Shown in pieces: positions 1 to 6,486 of a stretch of 18,360 nt of DNA (position 1 is its first letter; every line of letters starts with the position of its first letter). This DNA is from Oxalobacteraceae bacterium. Its GTDB lineage: Bacteria > Pseudomonadota > Gammaproteobacteria > Burkholderiales > Burkholderiaceae_D. Location: assembly GCA_003537575.1 (NCBI GenBank), contig DPRS01000064.1, forward strand, positions 791 to 19,150, in the 5' to 3' direction. Position numbers and translations under genes: made by a program. A model generated the notes under the pieces. That model had not been told where the DNA came from, made no database searches, and worked only from the letters and a program-made list of their open reading frames with translations.

Positions 1-137
1 TGGCCGGCATGAAGGATTCGAAGACCATCGTGGCCATCAACAAGGATGCGGAAGCGCCGATCTTCTCGGTGGCCGATTACGGCATCGTTGGCGACCTGTT
101 CGAGATCGTGCCGCAGCTGGTCAAGGAACTCGGCTGA
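1..137 (+). CDS. etfA: Electron transfer flavoprotein alpha subunit, C-terminal end (partial)
   Basis: Only the last 44 codons are present, read in frame from base 3 to a TGA at 135-137. The peptide contains KDSKTIVAINKDAEAPIF, then VADYGIVGDLFEIVPQL. This is the highly conserved C-terminal FAD-binding part of EtfA (SKTIVAINKD.. and ADYGIVGDL). EtfA with EtfB forms the soluble flavoprotein that takes electrons from acyl-CoA dehydrogenases and passes them to ETF:quinone oxidoreductase. The gene immediately downstream is an acyl-CoA dehydrogenase, a common Burkholderiales arrangement and a natural electron donor. The 5' part, and presumably etfB, lie outside the window. Identity is secure despite the short fragment. 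Confidence 0.93.
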   Translation, partial: AGMKDSKTIVAINKDAEAPIFSVADYGIVGDLFEIVPQLVKELG

Positions 138-168
138 TCCTGCTGCAGGCGGGCACTGGAAAGATGAA

Positions 169-192
169 ACGCCAGGCAGACATTCCTGGCGT
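169..192 (+). other. Intercistronic hairpin between etfA and the acyl-CoA dehydrogenase gene
   Basis: Bases 169-176 (ACGCCAGG) are perfectly complementary to 185-192 (CCTGGCGT), giving an 8-bp GC-rich stem with an 8-nt loop. No T-run follows, so it is unlikely to be a full rho-independent terminator. A hairpin here, just before the ribosome binding site at 206-210, could slow decay of the etf message or set the expression ratio of the two cistrons. That role is inference; the inverted repeat itself is seen. Confidence 0.5.
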
Positions 193-215
193 AGCAACCC
201 TTATTGGAGACAGGC

Positions 216-2006
216 ATGAGTTATAACGCACCATTGAAGGACATGCAGTTCGTCCTGAATGAGCTGGCAGGGCTGGCGGCAATCAGCGCCTTGCCGGGCT
301 GTGAGGACGCGACCCCGGAAACGGTCGATGCGGTCCTGGAAGAAAACGCCAGGTTTTGCAGCGAGGTGGTGGCGCCTTTGAACGTCGTCGGCGACCGCGA
401 GCCGAGCAGCTGGAAGGATGGCGAAGTCACCGCCACCAAGGGCTTCAAGGAAGCTTTCCGGGCCTATGCCGAAGCCGGCTGGCAGGGTGTGCAGCATCCG
501 GTCGAATTCGGCGGCCAGGGCTTGCCGAAGGTCGTGGCGACGCCTTGTATAGAAATGCTCAATGCGGCCAACCTGTCGTTCGCCCTGTGCCCGCTCTTGA
601 CCGATGGCGCCATCGAAGCCCTGATGACCGCCGGCTCGGACAAGCAGAAGGAAACCTACCTGGCCAACCTCATTTCCGGCAAGTGGACCGGCACCATGAA
701 CCTGACCGAGCCGCAGGCCGGCTCGGATCTGGCGCAAGTGCGCACCCGCGCCGAGCCGCAGGGCGATGGCACCTACAAGCTGTTCGGCACCAAGATCTTC
801 ATCACCTGGGGCGAGCACGGCATGGCCGAGAATATCGTCCACCTGGTGTTGGCACGCACTCCGGACGCGCCTGCCGGCGTGAAGGGGATTTCGCTGTTCA
901 TCGTGCCGAAATTCCTGGTCAATGCCGACGGCACGCCAGGCGCGCGCAATGACGTGCATTGCGTCTCGATCGAGCACAAGCTCGGCATCAAGGCCAGCCC
1001 GACCGCCGTGCTGCAGTTCGGCGACCACGGCGGCGCCATCGGCACGCTGGTGGGCGAGGAAAACCGCGGCCTGGAATACATGTTCATCATGATGAACGCC
1101 GCCCGCTTCGCCGTCGGCATGCAGGGCATTTCGGTGGCCGAGCGCGCCTACCAGAAGGCAGTGCAGTACGCAAAAGACCGCATCCAGTCGCGCGATCTGG
1201 CCGGCTCGCCCGGGCCGGTGGCCATCATTCATCAGCCGGACGTCAAGCGCATGCTGATGTCGATGCGCGCCCAGACCGAGGCGGCGCGCGCGCTGGCCTA
1301 TGTTGGGGCGGCCGCGCACGATGTCGCCCTGCATCATGCGGATGGCCAGGTGCGTAAGGATAAGGAAGCTTTTTACGAATTCCTGGTGCCGATCATCAAG
1401 GGCTGGTCCACCGAACTGTCGGTCGATGTGGCTTCCACCGGCGTGCAGGTGCACGGCGGTATGGGCTTCATCGAGGAAACCGGCGCCGCGCAATATTATC
1501 GCGACGCCCGCATCCTGCCGATCTACGAAGGCACGACGGCAATCCAGGCCAACGACCTGATCGGCCGCAAGACTGTGCGCGACGGTGGCGCCACTGCCAG
1601 GGCCATCCTCGCCGAGGTGCGCGCCACCGTGGCGCAACTGGCCGCGGCCGATTCGGCAAGCCTGCAGGCAATCGGCCGCCAGCTCGCGCTCGGCGCCGAT
1701 GCGCTGGAAGAAGTGGTGAGCTATATGACGGGCAATATCAAGGCCGACATCAAGGCGGTATTTGCCGGCAGCGTGCCGTACCTGAAACAGGCCGGCATCG
1801 TGCTGGGCGGCTGGCAAATGGGCCGCGCGGCGCTGGCAGCGGCGCGCAAGTTGCAGGAAGGGCAGGGCGATGCGCGCTTCTATGAAGCCAAGATCGTTAC
1901 CGCGCGCTTTTTTGCCGAGCATTTCCTGCCGCAAGCAGCGGCTTACAGGACGGAAATCGTGGAAGGCGCCGGTAGCGTGCTGGCCTTGCAGGAAGATCAG
2001 TTCTAA
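216..2006 (+). CDS. Acyl-CoA dehydrogenase (ETF-linked, ~596 aa long-form family)
   Basis: FAD-dependent enzyme that puts an alpha-beta double bond into an acyl-CoA and passes electrons to EtfAB; it acts in the cytoplasm. The 596-residue product has the first acyl-CoA dehydrogenase signature from residue 161 (MNLTEPQAGSD) and the second near 420-450, reading QVHGGMGFIEETG and then ILPIYEGTTAIQ. E438 in IYEGT is the expected catalytic base position. It is longer than the ~380-residue short-chain enzymes; the extra C-terminal ~130 residues fit the long family with an added C-terminal domain (DmdC-like, 3-methylmercaptopropionyl-CoA dehydrogenase relatives). The substrate cannot be told from sequence. 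I chose the ATG at 216 because GGAGA lies at 206-210 with 5-nt spacing; the in-frame TTG at 204 would overlap that site. It lies 78 bp after etfA and is probably cotranscribed with it. A strong terminator follows. Confidence 0.93.
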   Translation: MSYNAPLKDMQFVLNELAGLAAISALPGCEDATPETVDAVLEENARFCSEVVAPLNVVGDREPSSWKDGEVTATKGFKEAFRAYAEAGWQGVQHPVEFGGQGLPKVVATPCIEMLNAANLSFALCPLLTDGAIEALMTAGSDKQKETYLANLISGKWTGTMNLTEPQAGSDLAQVRTRAEPQGDGTYKLFGTKIFITWGEHGMAENIVHLVLARTPDAPAGVKGISLFIVPKFLVNADGTPGARNDVHCVSIEHKLGIKASPTAVLQFGDHGGAIGTLVGEENRGLEYMFIMMNAARFAVGMQGISVAERAYQKAVQYAKDRIQSRDLAGSPGPVAIIHQPDVKRMLMSMRAQTEAARALAYVGAAAHDVALHHADGQVRKDKEAFYEFLVPIIKGWSTELSVDVASTGVQVHGGMGFIEETGAAQYYRDARILPIYEGTTAIQANDLIGRKTVRDGGATARAILAEVRATVAQLAAADSASLQAIGRQLALGADALEEVVSYMTGNIKADIKAVFAGSVPYLKQAGIVLGGWQMGRAALAAARKLQEGQGDARFYEAKIVTARFFAEHFLPQAAAYRTEIVEGAGSVLALQEDQF

Positions 2007-2044
2007 ACCCGCACCGCTTGCGTGAACAAGGCAGCCTGCGAGCT

Positions 2045-2080
2045 AATGCCAGTCAGTTAAGCTGACTGGCATTTTTTATT
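2045..2080 (+). terminator. Rho-independent terminator after the acyl-CoA dehydrogenase gene
   Basis: A perfect 12-bp inverted repeat (AATGCCAGTCAG, loop TTAAG, CTGACTGGCATT; arms 2045-2056 and 2062-2073) runs into a T-rich tail (ATTTTTTATT, 2071-2080). It lies 38 bp past the stop codon. This is a textbook intrinsic terminator closing the etf-acyl-CoA dehydrogenase operon. The remaining gap to 2225 shows no further clear element. Confidence 0.93.
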
Positions 2081-2225
2081 GGCCACCAGCTTTCGGGTCG
2101 CCCTGGACCCTCTGGCCCCCTGCAGCCGTCCTCTGCGCCACATCAATTTGCCCGCCAGCCTTGCCATGTTTTTCCACCGCGTCTGACCTACACTGGAACT
2201 GGCGGCTTTTCCATGGGGTCAAATT

Positions 2226-2657
2226 ATGAAACGTCTGGCACTGATCGTGGCGATGTTTGTAATGCTTGGCGGCTGGTCGCTCCGCGCAACTGCGGAAAAG
2301 CTGCGTGAAAGCGAGATGGCGCAAATCCGCAGCGCGGTACAGGCGCAGATCGAGGCGCTAGCCAAGGACGATGCGGTCAAGGCCTTCGACCTGACGACGG
2401 AAGACACCCGCAACCGTCTCGGTTCGCCTGACAATTTCCTGAAGATGATCAAGGAAAAGTATGACCCCGTGTATCGGCATCGCATGGCCCTGTATTCCTC
2501 GCCGCAAATCGTGCTCGGCAAGGTTTACCAGGCAGTGCGTCTGACCGACCTGGACAGCCATGTCTGGGTGGCGATTTACCTGATGCACAAGGATGAGGAA
2601 GGCACGTGGAAAATTGATGGCTGCCAATTGGTTCAGACCATGACCATCGCGGTGTGA
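2226..2657 (+). CDS. DUF4864 domain protein, probably exported
   Basis: The 143-residue product begins with a signal peptide: MKR, a hydrophobic stretch (LALIVAMFVMLGGW), then a likely cleavage near ATA-E at about residue 23. The mature part matches the DUF4864 pattern as I know it: an N-terminal helix (MAQIRSAVQAQIEALAKDD), then AFDLTTEDTRNRLGSPDNF, YDPVYRHR, and a closing WKIDGCQL. The fold is probably NTF2/SnoaL-like, judging from the family; its function is unknown. The ATG at 2226 has GGGG seven bases upstream. A second small gene (DUF1059) follows after 39 bp and may be cotranscribed. The two families share no known pathway. Family assignment is from memory of motif order and not from a profile search. 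Confidence 0.82.
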   Translation: MKRLALIVAMFVMLGGWSLRATAEKLRESEMAQIRSAVQAQIEALAKDDAVKAFDLTTEDTRNRLGSPDNFLKMIKEKYDPVYRHRMALYSSPQIVLGKVYQAVRLTDLDSHVWVAIYLMHKDEEGTWKIDGCQLVQTMTIAV

Positions 2658-2696
2658 TGATTCTCGTTCTGCCAAAGCAGCAAAGGAGATGAGGAA

Positions 2697-2951
2697 GTGA
2701 CCCGTAAATATATCGATTGCCGGGAGTATCCGAGCGAAATGCATTGCAGCGTGGCGATCAGCGCGGACAACGAGGATGAGTTGCTGGAAGCGGCTGTCCA
2801 GCATGCCGTTTCAGTGCATCAGCATCAGGATACGCCGGAATTGCGCCAGCAAATCCGCCAGTTGTTCAAGGAAGAATCTCCTTCCATGGACATGCCGATG
2901 TCCGGCCGCACCGGCGCCGAATCGGAAGCTCAGCGCAGCCGTCCGACATAA
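2697..2951 (+). CDS. DUF1059 family small protein
   Basis: 84-residue cytoplasmic protein starting at a GTG, with AGGAG at 2684-2688 and 8-nt spacing; no in-frame ATG gives the conserved N-terminus. It opens MTRKYIDCREYPSEMHCSVA and continues with EDELLEAAVQHAVSVHQHQD, typical of DUF1059. Cys8 and Cys17 with His36, His41 and His43 are plausible metal ligands, but this is inference. Family function is unknown. Residues after about 63 (SPSMDMPMSGRTGAESEAQ) are low-complexity and probably disordered. The last 22 bases overlap, on the opposite strand, the 3' end of the gene that follows amtB, so the two converge head-on. Likely in one transcript with the DUF4864 gene upstream. Confidence 0.85.
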   Translation: MTRKYIDCREYPSEMHCSVAISADNEDELLEAAVQHAVSVHQHQDTPELRQQIRQLFKEESPSMDMPMSGRTGAESEAQRSRPT

Positions 2952-3361
2952 TGCCGGTCCTTTTCGGGCGGTGCCGGATCCGGTATGGCTGAACCCGGAA
3001 ATGGCTGCATGGTTTCGGAGCCGGCATGCGCCGGAGGAATGGCGGCGGCGGGAGGCGCAGCCGCTGTCGCATGGGTAGTACTGAAACGCGCCAGCAGCGG
3101 TGGCTTCGGGTGCTCCAGGATAAACAGGCCTGCTTCGCCGAAATAAATGTCATGGAGCCGCTCGCCGATTTTTTGCAGATCCTGCTGGCCTGACTGCAAT
3201 GCCAGCTGAATCAGGTGGCGGCAGTAGGCAGGGTCGATGCGCATGTATTCGACGTCGGTGATGCGACCGGTTTCGCGGCGCAAGACTACATGCAGGCGGC
3301 CCATGAGGGAAAACGCCTGGTTTTCCAGTTCCGCCATCCGTGCCATTTGGTGTGCGCTCAT
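2930..3361 (-). CDS. Unknown protein translationally coupled to amtB
   Basis: 143 residues beginning MSAHQMARMAELENQAF. Its ATG (3359-3361) overlaps the amtB TGA (3358-3360) in an ATGA arrangement, so it should be translated by ribosomes that finish amtB. Residues ~1-85 look folded and mostly helical (ELENQAFSLMGRLHVVLRRE, VEYMRIDPAYCRHLIQLAL, IGERLHDIYFGEAGLFILE). Residues ~86-143 are rich in Pro and Ala and look disordered. No signal peptide or membrane segment is visible. It is not GlnK/PII: the T-loop and PII signatures are absent. The frame stays open upstream to 3802, but that part is antisense-like sequence within amtB. Its role is unknown; the coupling suggests a task linked to ammonium uptake or its control. 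Confidence 0.72.
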   Translation of the reverse strand: MSAHQMARMAELENQAFSLMGRLHVVLRRETGRITDVEYMRIDPAYCRHLIQLALQSGQQDLQKIGERLHDIYFGEAGLFILEHPKPPLLARFSTTHATAAAPPAAAIPPAHAGSETMQPFPGSAIPDPAPPEKDRHYVGRLR

Positions 3362-4698
3362 GCGATCTGCTCCCCATGCTGAGAAATGTCGAGGCCTTCG
3401 CGTTCCTCCTCGGGTGCGACGCGCAAGCCGACCACGATCCTGACTAGCCACAGGATCAGTGCCGTCGCCACGGCGGCATACAGCACGGTGACGAATACGC
3501 CGACCAGTTGCACTTCCAGCGCGCCGCCCACGCCGCCGATCGCCTTGTCGGCGAAGATGCCGGTCAGCAGGGCGCCGACAATGCCGCCGACTGCGTGCAC
3601 GCCGAACACGTCGAGCGAATCGTCGTAGCGCAGGATGGATTTGAGGGTGGTGGCGCCCCAGTAGCAAGCCAGGCCGGACGCCGCGCCGATAGCGAAGGCG
3701 CCGGTGATGCCGACGAAGCCGGACGCCGGCGTGATCGCCACCAGGCCGGCGACCGCGCCCGACACCAGTCCCAGCACCGAAGGCTTGCCGCGGGTTAGCC
3801 ATTCCGCCAGCATCCAGGCAAGCGCCGCCACGGCGGTTGCCGCTTGCGTGACCAGCATCGCCATGCCGGCACGGCCGTCAGCCGCGACTGCCGAACCGGC
3901 GTTGAAGCCGAACCAGCCTACCCACAGCAGCGACGCGCCGATGACCGTGAAGGCCAGGTTGTGCGGCGGCATGGCTTCCTTGCCGAAGCCCTGGCGCTGG
4001 CCGAGCATCACGGCAGCCACCAGGCCGGAGACGCCGGCATTGATATGCACTACCGTGCCGCCGGCAAAGTCCAGCACGCCGCGCGCCGCCAGCCATCCGC
4101 CCGGCTCCCAGACCCAGTGGGCCACCGGCGCATACACCAGCAGCGACCACAGGGCGACAAACAGGAGCAGTGCGGAGAATTTCATGCGCTCGGCGAAAGC
4201 TCCGGTAATCAGGGCTGGGGTGATGATGGCAAAGCTCATCTGGAACATCACGAACACGCTTTCCGGCACGGTCGGCGCCAGGGGATGGATGCTGACCTTG
4301 CCGGCTTCCTTCAGGTAGGCCAGGCCATCCAGCATGACGCGATCCAGGCCGCCGATGAAGAACGATCCCGGCGTGAAGGCGAGGCTGTAGCCGACGGCGA
4401 TCCACAGCACCGTCGCCACGCAGCAGGCGGCAAAGCTGTGCGCCATGGTGCCCAGCACGTTCTTCTTGCGCACCATGCCGGCGTAGAACAGCGTCAGGCC
4501 GGGTATGGTCATGAGCAACACCAGCGCCGTCGAAGTCAGCATCCAGGCAGTGTCGCCCGCGTTAATACTGGCCTGTTCCGCCAGGACCGGTCCGGCCAGC
4601 GGAGAAGAAGCCTGTTGGGCAGCAGCCGGCAGGCTGAAGAAGCAGTTTGAAAGTAAGGCGAGCAGCGCGTAATGCGCCTGAATCTGGCGTCGTGCCAT
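3358..4698 (-). CDS. amtB: Ammonium channel/transporter AmtB
   Basis: 446-residue inner-membrane protein of the Amt/Mep/Rh family that conducts ammonium into the cell when nitrogen is scarce. An N-terminal signal-like segment (residues 8-27, ending PAAAQQ) precedes about 11 membrane helices, as in enterobacterial AmtB. Key residues by alignment to E. coli AmtB are all present: Phe-gate F156 and F265, recruitment-site W197 and S269, D210, and the twin pore histidines H218 (GGTVVHINAG) and H368 (DVFGVHAVGG). The tail EEEREGLDISQHGE matches the family end. The ATG at 4696-4698 follows a G-rich site (GGGGGAATTC). The gene overlaps the next unknown gene by 4 nt; glnK, its usual partner, is not adjacent. 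Upstream lie a sigma-54 promoter and an NtrC-like site. Confidence 0.97.
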   Translation of the reverse strand: MARRQIQAHYALLALLSNCFFSLPAAAQQASSPLAGPVLAEQASINAGDTAWMLTSTALVLLMTIPGLTLFYAGMVRKKNVLGTMAHSFAACCVATVLWIAVGYSLAFTPGSFFIGGLDRVMLDGLAYLKEAGKVSIHPLAPTVPESVFVMFQMSFAIITPALITGAFAERMKFSALLLFVALWSLLVYAPVAHWVWEPGGWLAARGVLDFAGGTVVHINAGVSGLVAAVMLGQRQGFGKEAMPPHNLAFTVIGASLLWVGWFGFNAGSAVAADGRAGMAMLVTQAATAVAALAWMLAEWLTRGKPSVLGLVSGAVAGLVAITPASGFVGITGAFAIGAASGLACYWGATTLKSILRYDDSLDVFGVHAVGGIVGALLTGIFADKAIGGVGGALEVQLVGVFVTVLYAAVATALILWLVRIVVGLRVAPEEEREGLDISQHGEQIA

Positions 4699-4754
4699 GA
4701 ATTCCCCCGGTAGGTTTGTTGCAAATGGTTGAAATCGCTGTTAATTGCAAAACA

Positions 4755-4770
4755 GCATTTTTTGTGCCAA
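4755..4770 (-). promoter_or_regulatory. Sigma-54 (RpoN) promoter for amtB
   Basis: Read on the minus strand: TTGGCACAAAAAATGC. It contains TGGCAC (-24 element) and TGC (-12 element) with exactly 10 bases between the invariant GG and GC. This matches the sigma-54 consensus TGGCAC-N5-TTGC in all but one of these positions. Transcription would start near 4743, giving a leader of about 45 nt before the amtB ATG. It fits established knowledge that amtB genes of proteobacteria are RpoN/NtrC controlled. Confidence 0.8.
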
Positions 4771-4851
4771 GCAACAATCGGTACCGGGAGTGGATAAAAG
4801 GAGGAAAAGGGCGGGAAAATGAAAGAGTGCGTGAAAGAGTTCGGTGCAGGC

Positions 4852-4866
4852 GCACCAACGACGTGC
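4852..4866 (-). promoter_or_regulatory. Probable NtrC (NRI) binding site upstream of amtB
   Basis: GCACCAACGACGTGC fits the NtrC core GCAC-N7-GTGC; the fuller form is GCACC-N5-GGTGC, and this has one mismatch (CGTGC). Its centre is about 115 bp upstream of the predicted sigma-54 start, a usual distance for an enhancer site. A further GGTGC half site lies beside it (4843-4847). Between site and promoter (4788-4840) the plus strand is strikingly purine-rich. Confidence 0.55.
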
Positions 4867-4903
4867 GTGATAATGGGGCAAGAGCAAGGAGCTGGGCTCG
4901 GAC

Positions 4904-5320
4904 TTAGCCGTAGGCGCCGCCGGTAAACAGCAAATCCAGGGTGCGCGCCAGCACGGCGATCAGGGCGATTGCGCCGCAGCCCGTGGTCAGCACCAGCAAC
5001 ACCGCCAGCCAGGCGCCCGAACGGGATTGCCTGCCCGATTGGTGGTTATGCCGCTGGTCCCACTTGTCGTCGGGCGTCAGGCCCAGCACCAGCGCCGCGA
5101 TTAAGCCGGCCAGGATCGATATCACCAGCGGCGCAGCGGTAAACAGCAGCGGCTGTTCAGGCCATTGTCCCGCCAGAATGCCGGAGATCGCCAGGCTGGA
5201 CAGGTGCAGCCACCCCCAGCGGTCGCTTGTGCCATAAAGGTAAAACCGGTGCAGGCCGATGCCGCCGAACAGCATTGCCAGCAAAGTCGCGAAGGTTTTG
5301 TTCTTGTGGTTTGCTGCCAT
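4904..5320 (-). CDS. TM2-domain membrane protein
   Basis: 138 residues, starting MAANHKNKTFATLLAMLFGG. The first ~60 residues carry the TM2 pattern: a charged lead, GGIGLHRFYLYG, then WGWLHL and a second hydrophobic helix. Two more hydrophobic stretches (about 60-82 and 100-122) flank a hydrophilic loop with DDKWDQRHNHQSGRQSR, so three to four membrane passes are likely. TM2 proteins are widespread and their bacterial role is not defined. The start has only a weak ribosome site (AAGG). It lies upstream of amtB on the same strand, but the 205-bp gap with amtB's own promoter argues for separate control. Confidence 0.78.
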   Translation of the reverse strand: MAANHKNKTFATLLAMLFGGIGLHRFYLYGTSDRWGWLHLSSLAISGILAGQWPEQPLLFTAAPLVISILAGLIAALVLGLTPDDKWDQRHNHQSGRQSRSGAWLAVLLVLTTGCGAIALIAVLARTLDLLFTGGAYG

Positions 5321-5559
5321 GGGCCTTGTTTTGAATAGGCGAGCGCCGCGTTTGAGCGTCCAGCCGGGGTGGGTTATTTGCCAAATGGCATTGTAACGGC
5401 TGGCAGAGGTTTGTATTGATATTGTGTAATTTATTGATTTAAAAAGCTATTCATGATTTTTGGCAGGCGTTTGGGTGGGTGTTTTGGCGAGTGTTTTGGC
5501 GTCATCGCTTCGCTTGTCTGGGCAAGATCTCGGCCGTAAAACTGTTGCCTGCCTGGCAG
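5321..5559. other. Gene-free region between the TM2 gene and the rpsP promoter
   Basis: These bases, with the rpsP promoter and leader to 5628, make a 308-bp gap. An AT-rich block lies at about 5416-5460, possibly promoter DNA for the leftward TM2 gene or an UP-like element, though I see no convincing -35/-10 pair there. A short tandem repeat (GTGTTTTGGCG at 5479-5489 and again at 5491-5501) is present. I see no RNA gene or conserved open frame. Confidence 0.5.
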
Positions 5560-5588
5560 TTGTTTGTAAAGGCATAGTCCGCTATAAT
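5560..5588 (+). promoter_or_regulatory. Sigma-70-type promoter of the rpsP operon
   Basis: A perfect -10 hexamer TATAAT (5583-5588) sits 17 bp after TTGTTT (5560-5565), a weak -35 that matches TTGACA only in TTG. The start would be near 5595, giving a leader of about 34 nt to the rpsP ATG. Position and quality fit a strongly expressed ribosomal operon. Confidence 0.75.
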
Positions 5589-5628
5589 CTATGGCTTTTT
5601 CCGCGTACGTACACTTTTTGGAATTATT

Positions 5629-5883
5629 ATGGTCGTGATTCGTTTATCCCGTGGTGGCGCCAAGAAGCGCCCGTTCTTCAACATCGTTGCTACCGATTCG
5701 CGTAACCGTCGCGACGGCCGCTTCATCGAGCGTATCGGTTTCTATAACCCGCTCGCTTCCGAGAAAGAAGAAGGCTTCCGCGTTGCCCAGGATCGCCTGA
5801 GCTACTGGCAAGGCGTTGGCGCCCAGTTGTCGCCGACCGTGGCCCGTCTGGTCAAGGATGCCGGCAATAAGGCTGCTGCCTAA
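5629..5883 (+). CDS. rpsP: 30S ribosomal protein S16
   Basis: 84 residues, the normal length for S16. It begins MVVIRLSRGGAKKRPFFNIV and continues with DSRNRRDGRFIERIGFYNP, the S16 signature. S16 binds 16S rRNA early and is needed for assembly of the small subunit. GGAA five bases before the ATG is a weak ribosome site. The gene heads the conserved rpsP-rimM-trmD-rplS operon; rimM starts only 3 nt after its stop. Confidence 0.98.
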   Translation: MVVIRLSRGGAKKRPFFNIVATDSRNRRDGRFIERIGFYNPLASEKEEGFRVAQDRLSYWQGVGAQLSPTVARLVKDAGNKAAA

Positions 5884-5886
5884 ATT

Positions 5887-6450
5887 TTGTCGCGCAAGAC
5901 CGCATCGGGGATAGATATCCCCGAAGATCTGGTGCTGGTGGGACACATCACTGGCGCCTACGGCATTCAGGGCTGGGTCAGGATCCGGCCTTATTCGGCG
6001 GATGCGGATGCCTTGCTGCACGCCAGGACCTGGTGGCTCGAGGTATCGCAACCCCAGCCGGAAATCCGCGATGTCGAAGTCATGCAGGCCAAGGCCCATG
6101 GCGGCGACACCGTCGCCCGCCTGATGGGGGTAGCGGACCGCAACACCGCCGAGGGTCTCAAGGGTACTACCGTGCATATCTCGCGCCGGCATTTTCCGGC
6201 GCTGGAAGACGGCGAGTTCTACTGGGTTGACCTGGTTGGCCTGGATGTCGATAACCTGCAGGGCGAAGTGCTCGGGCAGGTGGCGGATTTGATGGATAAT
6301 GGCGCGCATCCGATTTTGCGCGTGGTGCCGCCGACCGGGCCGGAGCAAAAGCCGGGTCCGGAAATGCTGATTCCCTTCGTTGAGCACTTCGTCAAGACGG
6401 TGGATTTGGCAGACAAGAAGATAACAGTGGACTGGAGCCGCGACTACTAG
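5887..6450 (+). CDS. rimM: Ribosome maturation factor RimM
   Basis: 187 residues. The N-terminal RimM domain (about 16-102) opens LVLVGHITGAYGIQGWVRI; the C-terminal PRC-barrel (about 110-185) carries FYWVDLVGLDV, LMDNGAHPIL and IPFVEHFVKTVD. RimM helps fold the 3' domain of 16S rRNA and binds S19. The start is a TTG at 5887, three bases after the rpsP stop, with no proper ribosome binding site, so translation probably depends on coupling to rpsP. The next in-frame start-like codons lie near or inside the conserved IPEDLVLVGHI region, which supports TTG or a very near alternative. Confidence 0.95.
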   Translation: MSRKTASGIDIPEDLVLVGHITGAYGIQGWVRIRPYSADADALLHARTWWLEVSQPQPEIRDVEVMQAKAHGGDTVARLMGVADRNTAEGLKGTTVHISRRHFPALEDGEFYWVDLVGLDVDNLQGEVLGQVADLMDNGAHPILRVVPPTGPEQKPGPEMLIPFVEHFVKTVDLADKKITVDWSRDY

Positions 6451-6486
6451 GCAGCCAGGATGGAAGGGTGAAAGGGAAAACGCGGG

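Noticed and set aside
201..1934. Long open frame (577 codons) on the minus strand across the acyl-CoA dehydrogenase gene
   Set aside because: It is an antisense shadow: the plus-strand protein has full family signatures and a ribosome site, and the minus frame gives a His/Arg/Ala-rich product without recognisable motifs, as high-GC codon bias often does.
3362..3802. Upstream extension of the amtB-coupled gene into amtB
   Set aside because: The added part is Arg/Gly-rich and lies wholly inside amtB in another frame; the ATG at 3361 with the ATGA overlap is a far better start.
3844..4650. Plus-strand open frame of 268 codons opposite amtB
   Set aside because: No motif, low-complexity His/Gln/Arg content; antisense shadow of a certain gene.
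4843..4856. Palindrome GGTGCAGGCGCACC as an NtrC site
   Set aside because: Its half sites point the wrong way for NtrC (GGTGC...GCACC instead of GCACC...GGTGC). I kept the overlapping GCACCAACGACGTGC instead.
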